Below are positions 15,760-24,620 of a DNA stretch of 52,526 nucleotides, piece by piece (position 1 is the stretch's first letter; each line of letters begins with the position of its first letter). The DNA comes from Muribaculaceae bacterium (GTDB lineage Bacteria; Bacteroidota; Bacteroidia; Bacteroidales; Muribaculaceae). Location of the stretch: NCBI GenBank assembly GCA_017443765.1, contig JAFSYB010000026.1, positions 1 to 52,526 on the forward strand, given 5' to 3'. The notes beneath the pieces were generated by a model. That model had not been told where the DNA came from. It was given only the letters and a program-made list of their open reading frames with translations, and searched no databases. The position numbers were made by a program, and so were the translations under genes.

Positions 15760-15775
15760 TGTCAGATAGCTGACA
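15760..15775. promoter_or_regulatory. Inverted repeat TGTCAG-N4-CTGACA upstream of groES
   Basis: TGTCAG (15760-15765), ATAG, CTGACA (15770-15775): perfect 6-bp arms. A further TGTCAG half-site lies at 15737-15742. They sit about 50-90 bases before the estimated start of transcription, where sigma-54 activators or a repressor would bind. It does not resemble the CIRCE element. Confidence 0.6.
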
Positions 15776-15796
15776 ATTTGGCCACAGGCAGGCCGG

Positions 15797-15813
15797 TTGG
15801 CACGCAATATGCA
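15797..15813 (+). promoter_or_regulatory. Sigma-54-type promoter of groESL
   Basis: TTGGCACG (15797-15804), 4 bases, ATGCA (15809-15813). It differs from the -24/-12 consensus TTGGCACG-N4-TTGCA at one base. GG and GC are exactly 12 bases apart. Transcription would start near 15824, giving a leader of about 58 bases before the groES ATG. Confidence 0.6.
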
Positions 15814-15881
15814 ATAGAAGCAATGGCTGCACGCTTGGCGGCCGAAACACGAATGTTCAACAACTTAAATACAATTAACTC

Positions 15882-16154
15882 ATGACAATCAAACCATTAA
15901 GTGACCGAGTTCTCATCGAGCCGGCAAAGGCCGAGGAAGTGGTCGGCGGCATCATCATCCCCGACAGTGCTAAAGAAAAACCCCTCAAGGGCATCGTGCG
16001 TGCCGCCGGCGGCGGCACCAAGGACGAGCAGATGGTCGTCAAAGCCGGCGACACCGTCCTCTACGGCAAGTATGCCGGTACCGAGATTGAAGTCGATGGC
16101 GAAAAACTGCTGATGATGCGTCAGAACGACATCCTCGCCATCATCGAAGAGTGA
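15882..16154 (+). CDS. groES: Co-chaperonin GroES
   Basis: A 90-residue co-chaperonin that caps GroEL. Typical motifs are [31 protein letters not shown] (mobile loop), [14 protein letters not shown] and [14 protein letters not shown]. Translation starts at the ATG at 15882 without a clear Shine-Dalgarno site, usual in this phylum. Forms an operon with groEL, 43 bases downstream. No CIRCE element is seen upstream; instead a sigma-54-type promoter and an inverted repeat are present. Confidence 0.98.
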   Translation: MTIKPLSDRVLIEPAKAEEVVGGIIIPDSAKEKPLKGIVRAAGGGTKDEQMVVKAGDTVLYGKYAGTEIEVDGEKLLMMRQNDILAIIEE

Positions 16155-16164
16155 AACAACATAA

Positions 16165-17832
<1,668 letters not shown>

Positions 17833-17865
17833 TCGACGAGTTTTTTCGCGGAATCCGCAATACAG

Positions 17866-17898
17866 CAAAGCGTAGGCATGAATCGTGCCTGCGCTTTG
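17866..17898 (+). terminator. Hairpin after groEL
   Basis: CAAAGCGTAGGCA (17866-17878) pairs with TGCCTGCGCTTTG (17886-17898), one G-T pair, 7-base loop. The T-tract is poor, so termination or 3'-end stabilisation are both possible. Confidence 0.55.
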
Positions 17899-17962
17899 TG
17901 CTTCGGACGCGGGCGGCAGATGTAGTCGCCTTAAAAAATCCGTAAAAAAACGGGGTGAAAAG

Positions 17963-17993
17963 TTGTGGGAATCGATGTTTGGTTGTAATTTTG
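17963..17993 (+). promoter_or_regulatory. Housekeeping promoter of the structured RNA
   Basis: TTG (17963-17965), 20 bases, TAATTTTG (17986-17993): a clear Bacteroidetes -33/-7 pair. Transcription would start near 18000, 343 bases before the next ATG. Confidence 0.75.
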
Positions 17994-17999
17994 CACAGT

Positions 18000-18281
18000 C
18001 AATATCCTTGGGGGTATTGCAACATTAAGGGAAAAGCGTTTATCAACGCTTGTTTTGGACGTTCTGAAACTTCGCAACTTTCAACTCATAGTCCAAACAG
18101 GCCGACGATAGATGCTCATGGGTATGTAAATCCACGCCACATCTTATTTCGGTAAGAGGGTGGGAACGATGGTTGCATACAGGCGTGGGCTTCTACGTTG
18201 CCAGTTTTACTATGAGTGGGCAGCGAAGGCCTCAGAACGTGGAACGGGCAGCGGTACAGATTTCCACGCTTCTTCTTTTTT
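18000..18281 (+). ncRNA. Probable structured RNA, about 280 nt, with own promoter and terminator
   Basis: No convincing ORF lies here, but several perfect stems do. AAGCGTT/AACGCTT has a 4-base loop (18034-18052). TTTGGAC (18054-18060) pairs with GTCCAAA (18091-18097). CCACGCC (18132-18138) pairs with GGCGTGG (18182-18188) and encloses TCTTA/TAAGA (18142-18157). CGTTGCC near 18196 pairs with GGCAGCG near 18219. GTATG (18122-18126) could pair with CATAC (18176-18180), crossing the CCACGCC stem as a pseudoknot. The 3' end is a CGTGGAA/TTCCACG hairpin (18238-18268) with a T-rich tail. It resembles, from memory, a conserved Bacteroidales intergenic RNA such as the Bacteroidales-1 class or a 6S-like RNA; I cannot confirm which. 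It could also be a cis-acting leader for the gene at 18343. Confidence 0.6.
18238..18281 (+). terminator. Terminator of the structured RNA
   Basis: CGTGGAA (18238-18244) and TTCCACG (18262-18268) form a 7-bp stem; CTTCTTC and six T (18276-18281) follow. Confidence 0.7.
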
Positions 18282-18342
18282 ATCAACCGGATTTATTCAC
18301 CGCCGCAGGGAGATCGTGGCGAACCAAAACCTATTTGTTTCT

Positions 18343-19428
18343 ATGAGAACAAAACTCCTACTCTCCCTGCTGCTCCTGTGTGGTGCGCTGGGAGCCGTGG
18401 CCCAGAGCACGCTTGTGGCCACGCTGAGCCACGACGGCTCGATGAAGGCCTACTACGGCCCGACGGCCTTGAGCCAGGCGCATGATGCCGCCGTTGACGG
18501 CGATGTGATCACCCTGTCGGGCGGCACGTTCACCGGTTGCGACATCACCAAGGCCATCACCCTGCGCGGCGCCGGCATGATTGGCAACCTGGAAACGCAG
18601 ACGTTTCCCACCTACATCACCGCCCCAACTAATGGGTCTACGATAACCATTTCTTCCGGCAGCACCACACACCCGCTGGTTATGGAAGGGGTCAACTTCC
18701 GAAGTACTACTTATTTTAGTGGTGAGTTTACAAAGCCTGTGTTTCAGAAATGCAAATTCACAAATATAGCCGGAGATGTTGATTCCCAATATATCTTTCA
18801 TTCCGCCACATTTATTAACTGTCTGATTACATCATTATCTGCTTGGGGAACCGCAACAATTATCAATTCTTATGTTGTAAATCCCCAATTTCAAGAGTTA
18901 TATGATAAAAATGATATTGCATATCCATCATTTGTTGATATGCACAATTGTGTCATCTGCCTCACAGGACTTAAGCTTGACGGATACAAGCAACAGACAT
19001 CATTTTCCAATTGCATCTTCGCGACAACAGCTATATATTATAATTCTTGTCCCGGAGAGTTTGGTGTCGGAAGCCAGGTTTACAACTGCGTGTTTACTGG
19101 CGCACATACCAATGGCTTAATATTCAAAAACATTCCTGCCGTGAACAACAACACGGTGGTAAATGATATGGCGGCTGTATTCAAGGTGTACATTTTAAAC
19201 TATCTTAGCTATAGCAACACGTTTTACGATGAGCTTTCGTTAGAGCTGACTGAGACGGCAGCGCAAACCTATCTGGGTACCGATGGCACGCAGGTGGGCA
19301 TGTACGGCGGCTCGCAGCCTTACGACCCCTTCACCACCACCCTGCACATCGTGAAGTGCAACGTGGCAAGCAAAACGACAGCCGACGGCAAGCTGCCCGT
19401 GGACATCGAGGTGAGCGGCAACAAGTGA
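18343..19428 (+). CDS. Secreted protein, possible beta-helix fold, mosaic composition
   Basis: A 361-residue protein starting at MRTKLLLSLLLLCGALGAVA, a good signal peptide (ATG at 18343). The frame is open further upstream, but only through the structured RNA. Residues 25-90 (TALSQAHDAAVDGDVITLSG, then FTGCDITKAITLRGAGM) resemble the start of right-handed parallel beta-helix proteins, and Asn/Cys-rich short repeats follow (NCLITS, NCVICL, NCIFAT, NCVFTG), each likely a helix turn. The middle (about 18640-19250) is clearly AT-richer than both ends. No known enzyme motif is seen. The next gene starts 25 bases later, so they are probably co-transcribed. Confidence 0.75.
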   Translation: MRTKLLLSLLLLCGALGAVAQSTLVATLSHDGSMKAYYGPTALSQAHDAAVDGDVITLSGGTFTGCDITKAITLRGAGMIGNLETQTFPTYITAPTNGSTITISSGSTTHPLVMEGVNFRSTTYFSGEFTKPVFQKCKFTNIAGDVDSQYIFHSATFINCLITSLSAWGTATIINSYVVNPQFQELYDKNDIAYPSFVDMHNCVICLTGLKLDGYKQQTSFSNCIFATTAIYYNSCPGEFGVGSQVYNCVFTGAHTNGLIFKNIPAVNNNTVVNDMAAVFKVYILNYLSYSNTFYDELSLELTETAAQTYLGTDGTQVGMYGGSQPYDPFTTTLHIVKCNVASKTTADGKLPVDIEVSGNK

Positions 19429-19453
19429 ACTCTTTACCAATGAGCAAGTGATT

Positions 19454-20302
19454 ATGAAACGAGTATTGTATTACATGGTGCTGCTGGCATGCGCGACCAC
19501 AAGCTGGAGTGCCCGTGCCGCCGCGGTCAACTACCGCTACTGGTTCGACCAGGACAGCACGGTGGCCGGCACGGGGCGCAGCACGGCCAATGCCTGGCAG
19601 GTCGACATTGACGTGAGCGGCCTGAGCGAGGCTATCCACGCCCTCCACCTGCAGGCCATCGACGCCAATGGCGTGGCCAGCCCGGCGGTGACACGATTCT
19701 TTGTGAGGAGCCGGCTGGCCGACACACCGCGGCGCGTGGCCTACTGGGTTGACGACAGCATTGCCCCAATGATGACATCGGACGTGGCCAACGGCATGGT
19801 GATGCTCGATGTGAGCGCCCTGCCCGACGGCCTCCACTACCTGCATGTGCAGGCACTGGGAGGACTCAGCTCCGAAGTGAGGACATACTTTTTTGTCAAG
19901 CAGCCCGACATGGCCCAGGTGAAACAGGTGCACGTCACCACCTGGATCGACAACGCCCAGAACTGCCACTACCAGGGCATATTGCCGGTCACGAATGGCA
20001 TCGTGAGCTGGCTTGAGAATGTTGTTGAGCTGCCCGAGGGGCGGCACAGCATCACGGTGCACCTGATGGGCGACATGGGGTACCAGACGCTCACCGGGCC
20101 TTACTTCTTTGCCAACTCCCTCACGGGCGACGTGAACAACGACGGCGTGGTGGATGTGGACGACCTGAACATCGTCATCAACATCATGGTGCGCAAGGAC
20201 ACCAACGAAAGCCACGACGGCCGTGCCGACATCAACGAGGACGGCGTGGTTGACGTTGACGACCTGAACATCATCATCAACGTCATCGTGCGCAAGGAGT
20301 GA
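19454..20302 (+). CDS. Secreted dockerin type I-like protein
   Basis: A 282-residue protein from the ATG at 19454 (signal peptide MKRVLYYMVLLACATTSWSA); the in-frame GTG at 19448 adds two residues. Three similar beta-rich segments of about 70 residues follow, with recurring patterns (VNYRYWFDQD, VAYWVDDSI, VHVTTWIDNA, and the LHYLHVQALG / IHALHLQAID pair). The end is a dockerin-like pair. Both EF-hand loops are canonical here: GDVNNDGVVDVDDLN and ADINEDGVVDVDDLN. Function is unknown; the fold suggests a surface-attached binding protein. Confidence 0.8.
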   Translation: MKRVLYYMVLLACATTSWSARAAAVNYRYWFDQDSTVAGTGRSTANAWQVDIDVSGLSEAIHALHLQAIDANGVASPAVTRFFVRSRLADTPRRVAYWVDDSIAPMMTSDVANGMVMLDVSALPDGLHYLHVQALGGLSSEVRTYFFVKQPDMAQVKQVHVTTWIDNAQNCHYQGILPVTNGIVSWLENVVELPEGRHSITVHLMGDMGYQTLTGPYFFANSLTGDVNNDGVVDVDDLNIVINIMVRKDTNESHDGRADINEDGVVDVDDLNIIINVIVRKE

Positions 20303-20319
20303 GCGGAGCGAATGTGACG

Positions 20320-20341
20320 CGCAGCCCCGCAACGGGCTGCG
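20320..20341 (+). other. Short hairpin after the dockerin gene
   Basis: CGCAGCCC (20320-20327) pairs with GGGCTGCG (20334-20341), directly before the stronger terminator hairpin. Confidence 0.5.
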
Positions 20342-20348
20342 GAGCGTG

Positions 20349-20386
20349 AAACCGAGGGGGGAGCTTGAAGCGCCTCCCTCGGTTTT
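20349..20386 (+). terminator. Terminator after the dockerin gene
   Basis: AACCGAGGG pairs with CCCTCGGTT and TT follows; the stem is GC-rich with a short T-tract. The reverse strand also has a T-run, so it may serve recQ, which converges from the right, as well. Confidence 0.7.
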
Positions 20387-20449
20387 GCAGATTGCCCGGT
20401 GCTCCAGGCGCCGGGGTGGCGTGCGACGCGCGCCGCGGGCGATGCCGTG

Positions 20450-22285
20450 TCACAGCAGCTGGCCGTGGTGCCGCGCTTTCCACTCGGCAATCACCCGGGT
20501 GAACGGTTGCCAGTAGCGCTGCGCCTTGTACTCCCCCACCCCGTAGAGGCGGCCAAACTGCTCGCTCGTGACGGGCAGCTCGGCCGCCATGATGTGGAGC
20601 ACCTTGTCGCTGAACACGACAGAAGGCGGCACGCCCTGCCGGTGCGCCAGGTCGGCACGTGTTTGGCACAGGAGTTCGAACAGCTGCCGGTTGGTGTCGT
20701 GCTGTGCGGCGGCGGTGCCGCCGACGGCCTTTTTCTTAGCCGCCTTGAGCTGCCTGGGCTGCCACCGGGTGAACTGGACTGTGGCCCGTCCGTAGAGCAC
20801 CTCCTCGCCGAAAGGCGTGATTCGCAAGTGGTGCGCGTCGTCGTAGGCGACATCGAACAGACCCAGCTGCAACATTTGCAGCATATAGGCGTTCCACTCG
20901 GCAAAGGAGAGCGCCCGTCCCACGCCGTAGGTGCGCAGGCGGTCGTAACCGGCCTGCACGAGTTCGGCCTTGCGCGAGGCACGCAGGATGTCGACCACCA
21001 TCGAGGCCCCTACTTGCTCGTGCGTGCGCTTGATGGCGCTCAAGGCCATCTGGGCGAGCTTCGAGCCATCGATGCGCTCGGGCGGCGAGGAGCACACATC
21101 GCAGTTGTGGCAGTCGTGGTCGAACGCCTCGTTGAAATAGTTGAGCAGGATTCGCCGCCGGCACACGCCAGCCTCGGCAAACTGCTGCATGCGCCGCAGC
21201 TTCTCGAGGTTGATGTCGCTCTGGCCGCTCTCCATGGCGAAATGCTGCAGCGTGACCATATCGTTGTAGTTGTAGAACATCAGTGCCTCGGCGGGTGCCC
21301 CGTCGCGTCCGGCACGGCCTATCTCCTGGTAATACCCCTCGATGTTTCGCGGCATATTGCTGTGAATCACCCAGCGCACATTGCTCTTGTCGATGCCCAT
21401 GCCAAAGGCAATGGTGGCGCAGATGATGGGCGTGTCGTCGTTGATGAACTCGCGCTGCACTCGCAGCTTGGCCGCGGTGGTCATGCCGGCATGGAAAGCC
21501 TTGGCGTTGAAGCCCAGCCGGCACAGGCTGGCGGCCATGTCCTCGGTGTTCTTGCGGCGCAGGCAGTAGATGATGCCACTCTCGCCGGGGTGCCGCTCAA
21601 TGAATCGGGTGATGTGCGCGAGCTTCTGCTTGCCCGAAAGCCCCGTTTCGACGGCGAGGCGGATGTTGGGTCGGTCGAAGGAGCTGACAAACATCTTCGC
21701 GCCGCTGATGCCGAGCTGTGTCAGGATGTCGGTGCGCGTGAGGCGGTCGGCGGTGGCCGTGAGCGCGACAACCGGCACCGTGGGGAATCGTTTCTTGAGC
21801 ACATTGAGGCGGGTGTACTCCGGCCTGAAGTCGTGCCCCCACTGCGAGATGCAGTGCGCCTCGTCGATGGCGATGAGGCTGATGCGCATGTCGGCCGACC
21901 AGCTGTCGAGCTCGGTGAGCAAGCGCTCGGGGGAGATGTAAAGCAGCTTGATGCGCCCGGCATACACTTGCTCCACCACCTCGCGGTTCTGGACTTCGGT
22001 CTGCTGGCTATTGACCGCGGCCGCGGGAATGCCGTTGGCCTGCAAGGCATCGACCTGGTCCTTCATGAGTGCGAGCAGCGGGGTGACGACAATGGCACAG
22101 CCGGGACTGATCAAAGCCGGGATTTGGAAGCACAACGACTTGCCGCCACCGGTGGGCATGAGCACGAGTGCGTCGCCGCCAGCAAGCACATGGTGAATCA
22201 CCTGCCGCTGGAGCGGGTAGAAGCTCTTGTAGCCATAGAACTGGCTCAGCACCGCCAATGCCTTGTGGATCATCGTATCGGCCAT
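20450..22285 (-). CDS. recQ: ATP-dependent DNA helicase RecQ
   Basis: A 611-residue 3'-5' helicase for replication-fork repair and recombination. In order: FYPLQRQVIHHVLAGGDAL, Walker A MPTGGGKS, DEAH box AIDEAHCISQWGHDF, ALTATADRLT, the helicase C lobe ending QEIGRAGRDG, the zinc-binding Cys set (CRRRILL, HDCHNCDVC), a winged-helix RQC region, and a C-terminal HRDC domain (LFELLCQTRADLAHRQGVPP). Length and domain order are normal. The start is the ATG at 22285. Two related palindromes lie 100-150 bases upstream. Confidence 0.97.
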   Translation of the reverse strand: MADTMIHKALAVLSQFYGYKSFYPLQRQVIHHVLAGGDALVLMPTGGGKSLCFQIPALISPGCAIVVTPLLALMKDQVDALQANGIPAAAVNSQQTEVQNREVVEQVYAGRIKLLYISPERLLTELDSWSADMRISLIAIDEAHCISQWGHDFRPEYTRLNVLKKRFPTVPVVALTATADRLTRTDILTQLGISGAKMFVSSFDRPNIRLAVETGLSGKQKLAHITRFIERHPGESGIIYCLRRKNTEDMAASLCRLGFNAKAFHAGMTTAAKLRVQREFINDDTPIICATIAFGMGIDKSNVRWVIHSNMPRNIEGYYQEIGRAGRDGAPAEALMFYNYNDMVTLQHFAMESGQSDINLEKLRRMQQFAEAGVCRRRILLNYFNEAFDHDCHNCDVCSSPPERIDGSKLAQMALSAIKRTHEQVGASMVVDILRASRKAELVQAGYDRLRTYGVGRALSFAEWNAYMLQMLQLGLFDVAYDDAHHLRITPFGEEVLYGRATVQFTRWQPRQLKAAKKKAVGGTAAAQHDTNRQLFELLCQTRADLAHRQGVPPSVVFSDKVLHIMAAELPVTSEQFGRLYGVGEYKAQRYWQPFTRVIAEWKARHHGQLL

Positions 22286-22385
22286 CGCTGATTATTCGGT
22301 GGGTTTTAAAGACTGGATAGCCCAGGCCCGCGCAACAGGCAACACCCGCCCATTGAACGCGCCCAAAACTCACGGCCACGAATCT

Positions 22386-22436
22386 CGCGACTGTCCAAAC
22401 CTGGGTGCCGGCATGGACACAATCGCGACAGTCGCG
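22386..22436. repeat. Inverted CGCGACTGTC / CGCGACAGTCGCG sites upstream of recQ
   Basis: CGCGACTGTC (22386-22395) and GACAGTCGCG (22427-22436) are reverse complements. The second copy is itself a perfect 13-bp odd palindrome, CGCGAC-A-GTCGCG (22424-22436). It could form a large hairpin at the end of the DUF349 transcript, or be an operator pair for recQ. Confidence 0.65.
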
Positions 22437-22463
22437 GCCGGAGATTTCCTCACAAGGGCAAAA

Positions 22464-24461
22464 TCACAGTTTCTCGTCAACCATCTTGATTTTTTGCTCA
22501 AGCATGGCGATTTCCTCCTTGAGGTGCTCGATTTTGCGCTCCATCTCCTTGACCAGCGAGTTGCCGGTCTTGGACTGTGCATTGAAGAAGCCCATATTGT
22601 TCTCGTAGGTCTTGAGTTCGTTGCACTTGATTTCGTAGGCCCTGACGAGTCGGTCGCGCTCGTGCGACATCTTGTCGCCGCTGCCTCCCATGCGGTTCAG
22701 GTTGCTCTCGAAGTTGGCCAGGTGGGCGCGTGTTCCCTTGATGTCGAACTTGTCGAAGGCCTGGTCGATGAGCTCGCGGTAGTCGTTGTAGACCTTGTCC
22801 TTCTCCTTGAAGGGCACGTGGCCTATAGATTGCCACTGTGCCATGAGTTCCCGCACCTGCTGTGGGGCATCGTCGGGGGCCGGCTCGCTGTCGATCAGCG
22901 TGCGCAGGGTGGCCATGATTTGCTTCTTGGCCTTGAGGTTCTCGTGCTCGGCGGCACGCACTCCACCGAACTGTTTTTTCTTCTGCTCAAAGAAGTGGTC
23001 GCAGGCGGCGATGAAGCGTTTCCACACCTCCTCTCCGGCGCGGCGCGGCACCGGGCCGATGGTTTTCCACTGCTTCTGCAATTCGACCAAGGCATCGGTG
23101 GTAGCGCGCCAGTCGGTGGAATCCTTGAGTTCCTCGGCTTTCTCGCACAGGGCGACTTTGGCGGCCAGGTTGGCCGCTGTGGCTTCGCGCACACCCTTGA
23201 AGTATTCGATTTTGCTCGAGAAGAACTTGTCGCAGGCCCGGCGGAAACGCGCAAACACTTCGTTGGTTGCTCGCCTCGACACAAAGCCGATTTCCTTCCA
23301 CTGGCGCTGTGCGTCGAGGACTTGCTGTGTGGCCGTTTCCCAAGCGTTGGCCGACTTGAGCTGTTCGATGTCGATGGCCTCCACCAGCTCGCACAAGGCG
23401 GTTTTTGCCTCCACGACCTCTTTCTCGCGTGCCTTGCGCTCCTCGAAGTAGGCCTGGTATTTCTTGTTGATGACCGCCGAGGCGATTTTGAAACGCGCCC
23501 AGAGGTCCTCGCGCAGCTCCTTGGCCACGGGTCCGGTCTCGCGCCAGGTGTTGTGCAAATACTGCAACTTGCGGAAGGCTGCCACGATGTCGGGCATCTC
23601 GTCGAGCTGCTCGGCCTCGGCACACAACTGCTGCTTGATTTCCAGATTTTTCTTGAAGTCGTAGTCGCGCAGCTCCTTGTTGATTTTCAGCAAGTCGTAG
23701 AACTTCTCCACGGTGAGCTGATAGGTCTTCCAGAGGTCGGTTTCCTCGGTGGGGGGCACCGGGCCGATGGCCTTGAACTCCTGCTGGAGCTGCTGCACCT
23801 TATTATATTGGCGGTTGATGTTATCGGGGTCGTTGGTGATGTCGGTTATCTGCTGAATGATACCGCGTTTGAGTTCCAGGTTGCGCAGTCGCTCGGCTTC
23901 TTGCGCGGCGTTGAACTCGGCGCGCCGGTCCCTGATGATGGCAAGCAGCTCCTTGACGCGTGCCTCGTCGGGGTCGTCGGCGGCAACAAAGGCCTGTGCG
24001 TCGTTGCCATTAGCAACAAAAACTTCGAGCTCGCGAGCCGTTTCCTCCTTGCGCAAGGCGTAGAAAGCGGCCTTGAGCGCCGCCACGTCGTCGCGAATGG
24101 TGTCGACCGGCAGCTGTGACAGTTCTTCGAGCTTGGCCACCAGCTCGGCCTTGTTCATCTCGCTGAAGTGGCTCACCGTCTTTGCCGGGGCGTCGTCGGA
24201 GGCCGCCTGCGGGTCGTCGGCTGCTTCAGCTTCGGGCTGCTCGGCGGGTTGCTCGGCCGCAGGCTGCTCGGTCGGCTCCTCGGCTGCGGACTCGGCCGCG
24301 GGCTCACAGGGCTGCGGGGCGGTTTGTTGGACTTCGTTAGCGTTGCTAATCATTTCGTTGTTCACATCACAGTTGTCAGCCGGCTCAACGGCTGGTTCCT
24401 GGCTCAGGGTTACATCCTTCTCGAGATTGTTCGTCGATTCAGGCATTTCACGCGGTTCCAT
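22464..24461 (-). CDS. DUF349 repeat protein
   Basis: A 665-residue cytosolic protein. The first 130 or so residues are acidic and low in complexity (Glu/Ala/Pro-rich), likely disordered. Five DUF349 repeats follow, each with a W/F-x-x-I/T-G-x-V-P core: FKAIGPVPPTEETDLW, WRETGPVAKELREDLW, WKEIGFVSRRATNEVF, WKTIGPVPRRAGEEVW, WQSIGHVPFKEKDKVY. The C-terminus is a predicted coiled coil (KEMERKIEHLKEEIAMLEQ). The molecular role of the family is not established. It has its own promoter and is followed by recQ after 178 bases. Confidence 0.9.
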   Translation of the reverse strand: MEPREMPESTNNLEKDVTLSQEPAVEPADNCDVNNEMISNANEVQQTAPQPCEPAAESAAEEPTEQPAAEQPAEQPEAEAADDPQAASDDAPAKTVSHFSEMNKAELVAKLEELSQLPVDTIRDDVAALKAAFYALRKEETARELEVFVANGNDAQAFVAADDPDEARVKELLAIIRDRRAEFNAAQEAERLRNLELKRGIIQQITDITNDPDNINRQYNKVQQLQQEFKAIGPVPPTEETDLWKTYQLTVEKFYDLLKINKELRDYDFKKNLEIKQQLCAEAEQLDEMPDIVAAFRKLQYLHNTWRETGPVAKELREDLWARFKIASAVINKKYQAYFEERKAREKEVVEAKTALCELVEAIDIEQLKSANAWETATQQVLDAQRQWKEIGFVSRRATNEVFARFRRACDKFFSSKIEYFKGVREATAANLAAKVALCEKAEELKDSTDWRATTDALVELQKQWKTIGPVPRRAGEEVWKRFIAACDHFFEQKKKQFGGVRAAEHENLKAKKQIMATLRTLIDSEPAPDDAPQQVRELMAQWQSIGHVPFKEKDKVYNDYRELIDQAFDKFDIKGTRAHLANFESNLNRMGGSGDKMSHERDRLVRAYEIKCNELKTYENNMGFFNAQSKTGNSLVKEMERKIEHLKEEIAMLEQKIKMVDEKL

Positions 24462-24525
24462 AATAAAACAGTTTAAAAACGGGGCTTGACGCGCAGTGCA
24501 TCAACCTCCACAACAAATTGAACCC

Positions 24526-24557
24526 CAAATTTAGGCATAATTTCGCAATTGGCCAAA
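24526..24557 (-). promoter_or_regulatory. Housekeeping promoter of the DUF349 gene
   Basis: On the minus strand TTTG (24557-24554), 20 bases, TAAATTTG (24533-24526). Its -33 element abuts the terminator of the upstream peptidase gene. Confidence 0.65.
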
Positions 24558-24593
24558 AAAAATCGACTATTTCTTTAAAAAAAGCCGATTTTT
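24555..24593 (-). terminator. Terminator of the cyclophilin-M16 operon
   Basis: On the minus strand AAAAATCG (24593-24586) pairs with CGATTTTT (24565-24558) and the T-run continues to 24555. It follows the M16 stop by 27 bases. Confidence 0.75.
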
Positions 24594-24620
24594 CGTTATT
24601 TTCGCAGATGTGGCGCAGGC

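Noticed and set aside
15720..15880. CIRCE/HrcA operator for groESL
   Set aside because: No TTAGCACTC-N9-GAGTGCTAA pattern is found; the palindrome present is different.
15700..15885. A 61-codon frame just before groES
   Set aside because: It spans the sigma-54-type promoter and the inverted repeat and has no protein-like pattern.
18000..18281. RNase P RNA or tmRNA
   Set aside because: The universal sequences expected for either (for example GAGGAAAGUCC, or a tRNA-like end with CCA) are not present.
18160..18342. N-terminal extension of the secreted protein at 18343
   Set aside because: It lies in the structured RNA and its terminator, and a proper signal peptide starts at 18343.
20399..22291. 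Long plus-strand frame opposite recQ
   Set aside because: Mirror of a GC-rich gene; RecQ motifs on the minus strand are decisive. The same applies to long antisense frames opposite the M16/cyclophilin pair, htrA, sprA and rpsA.
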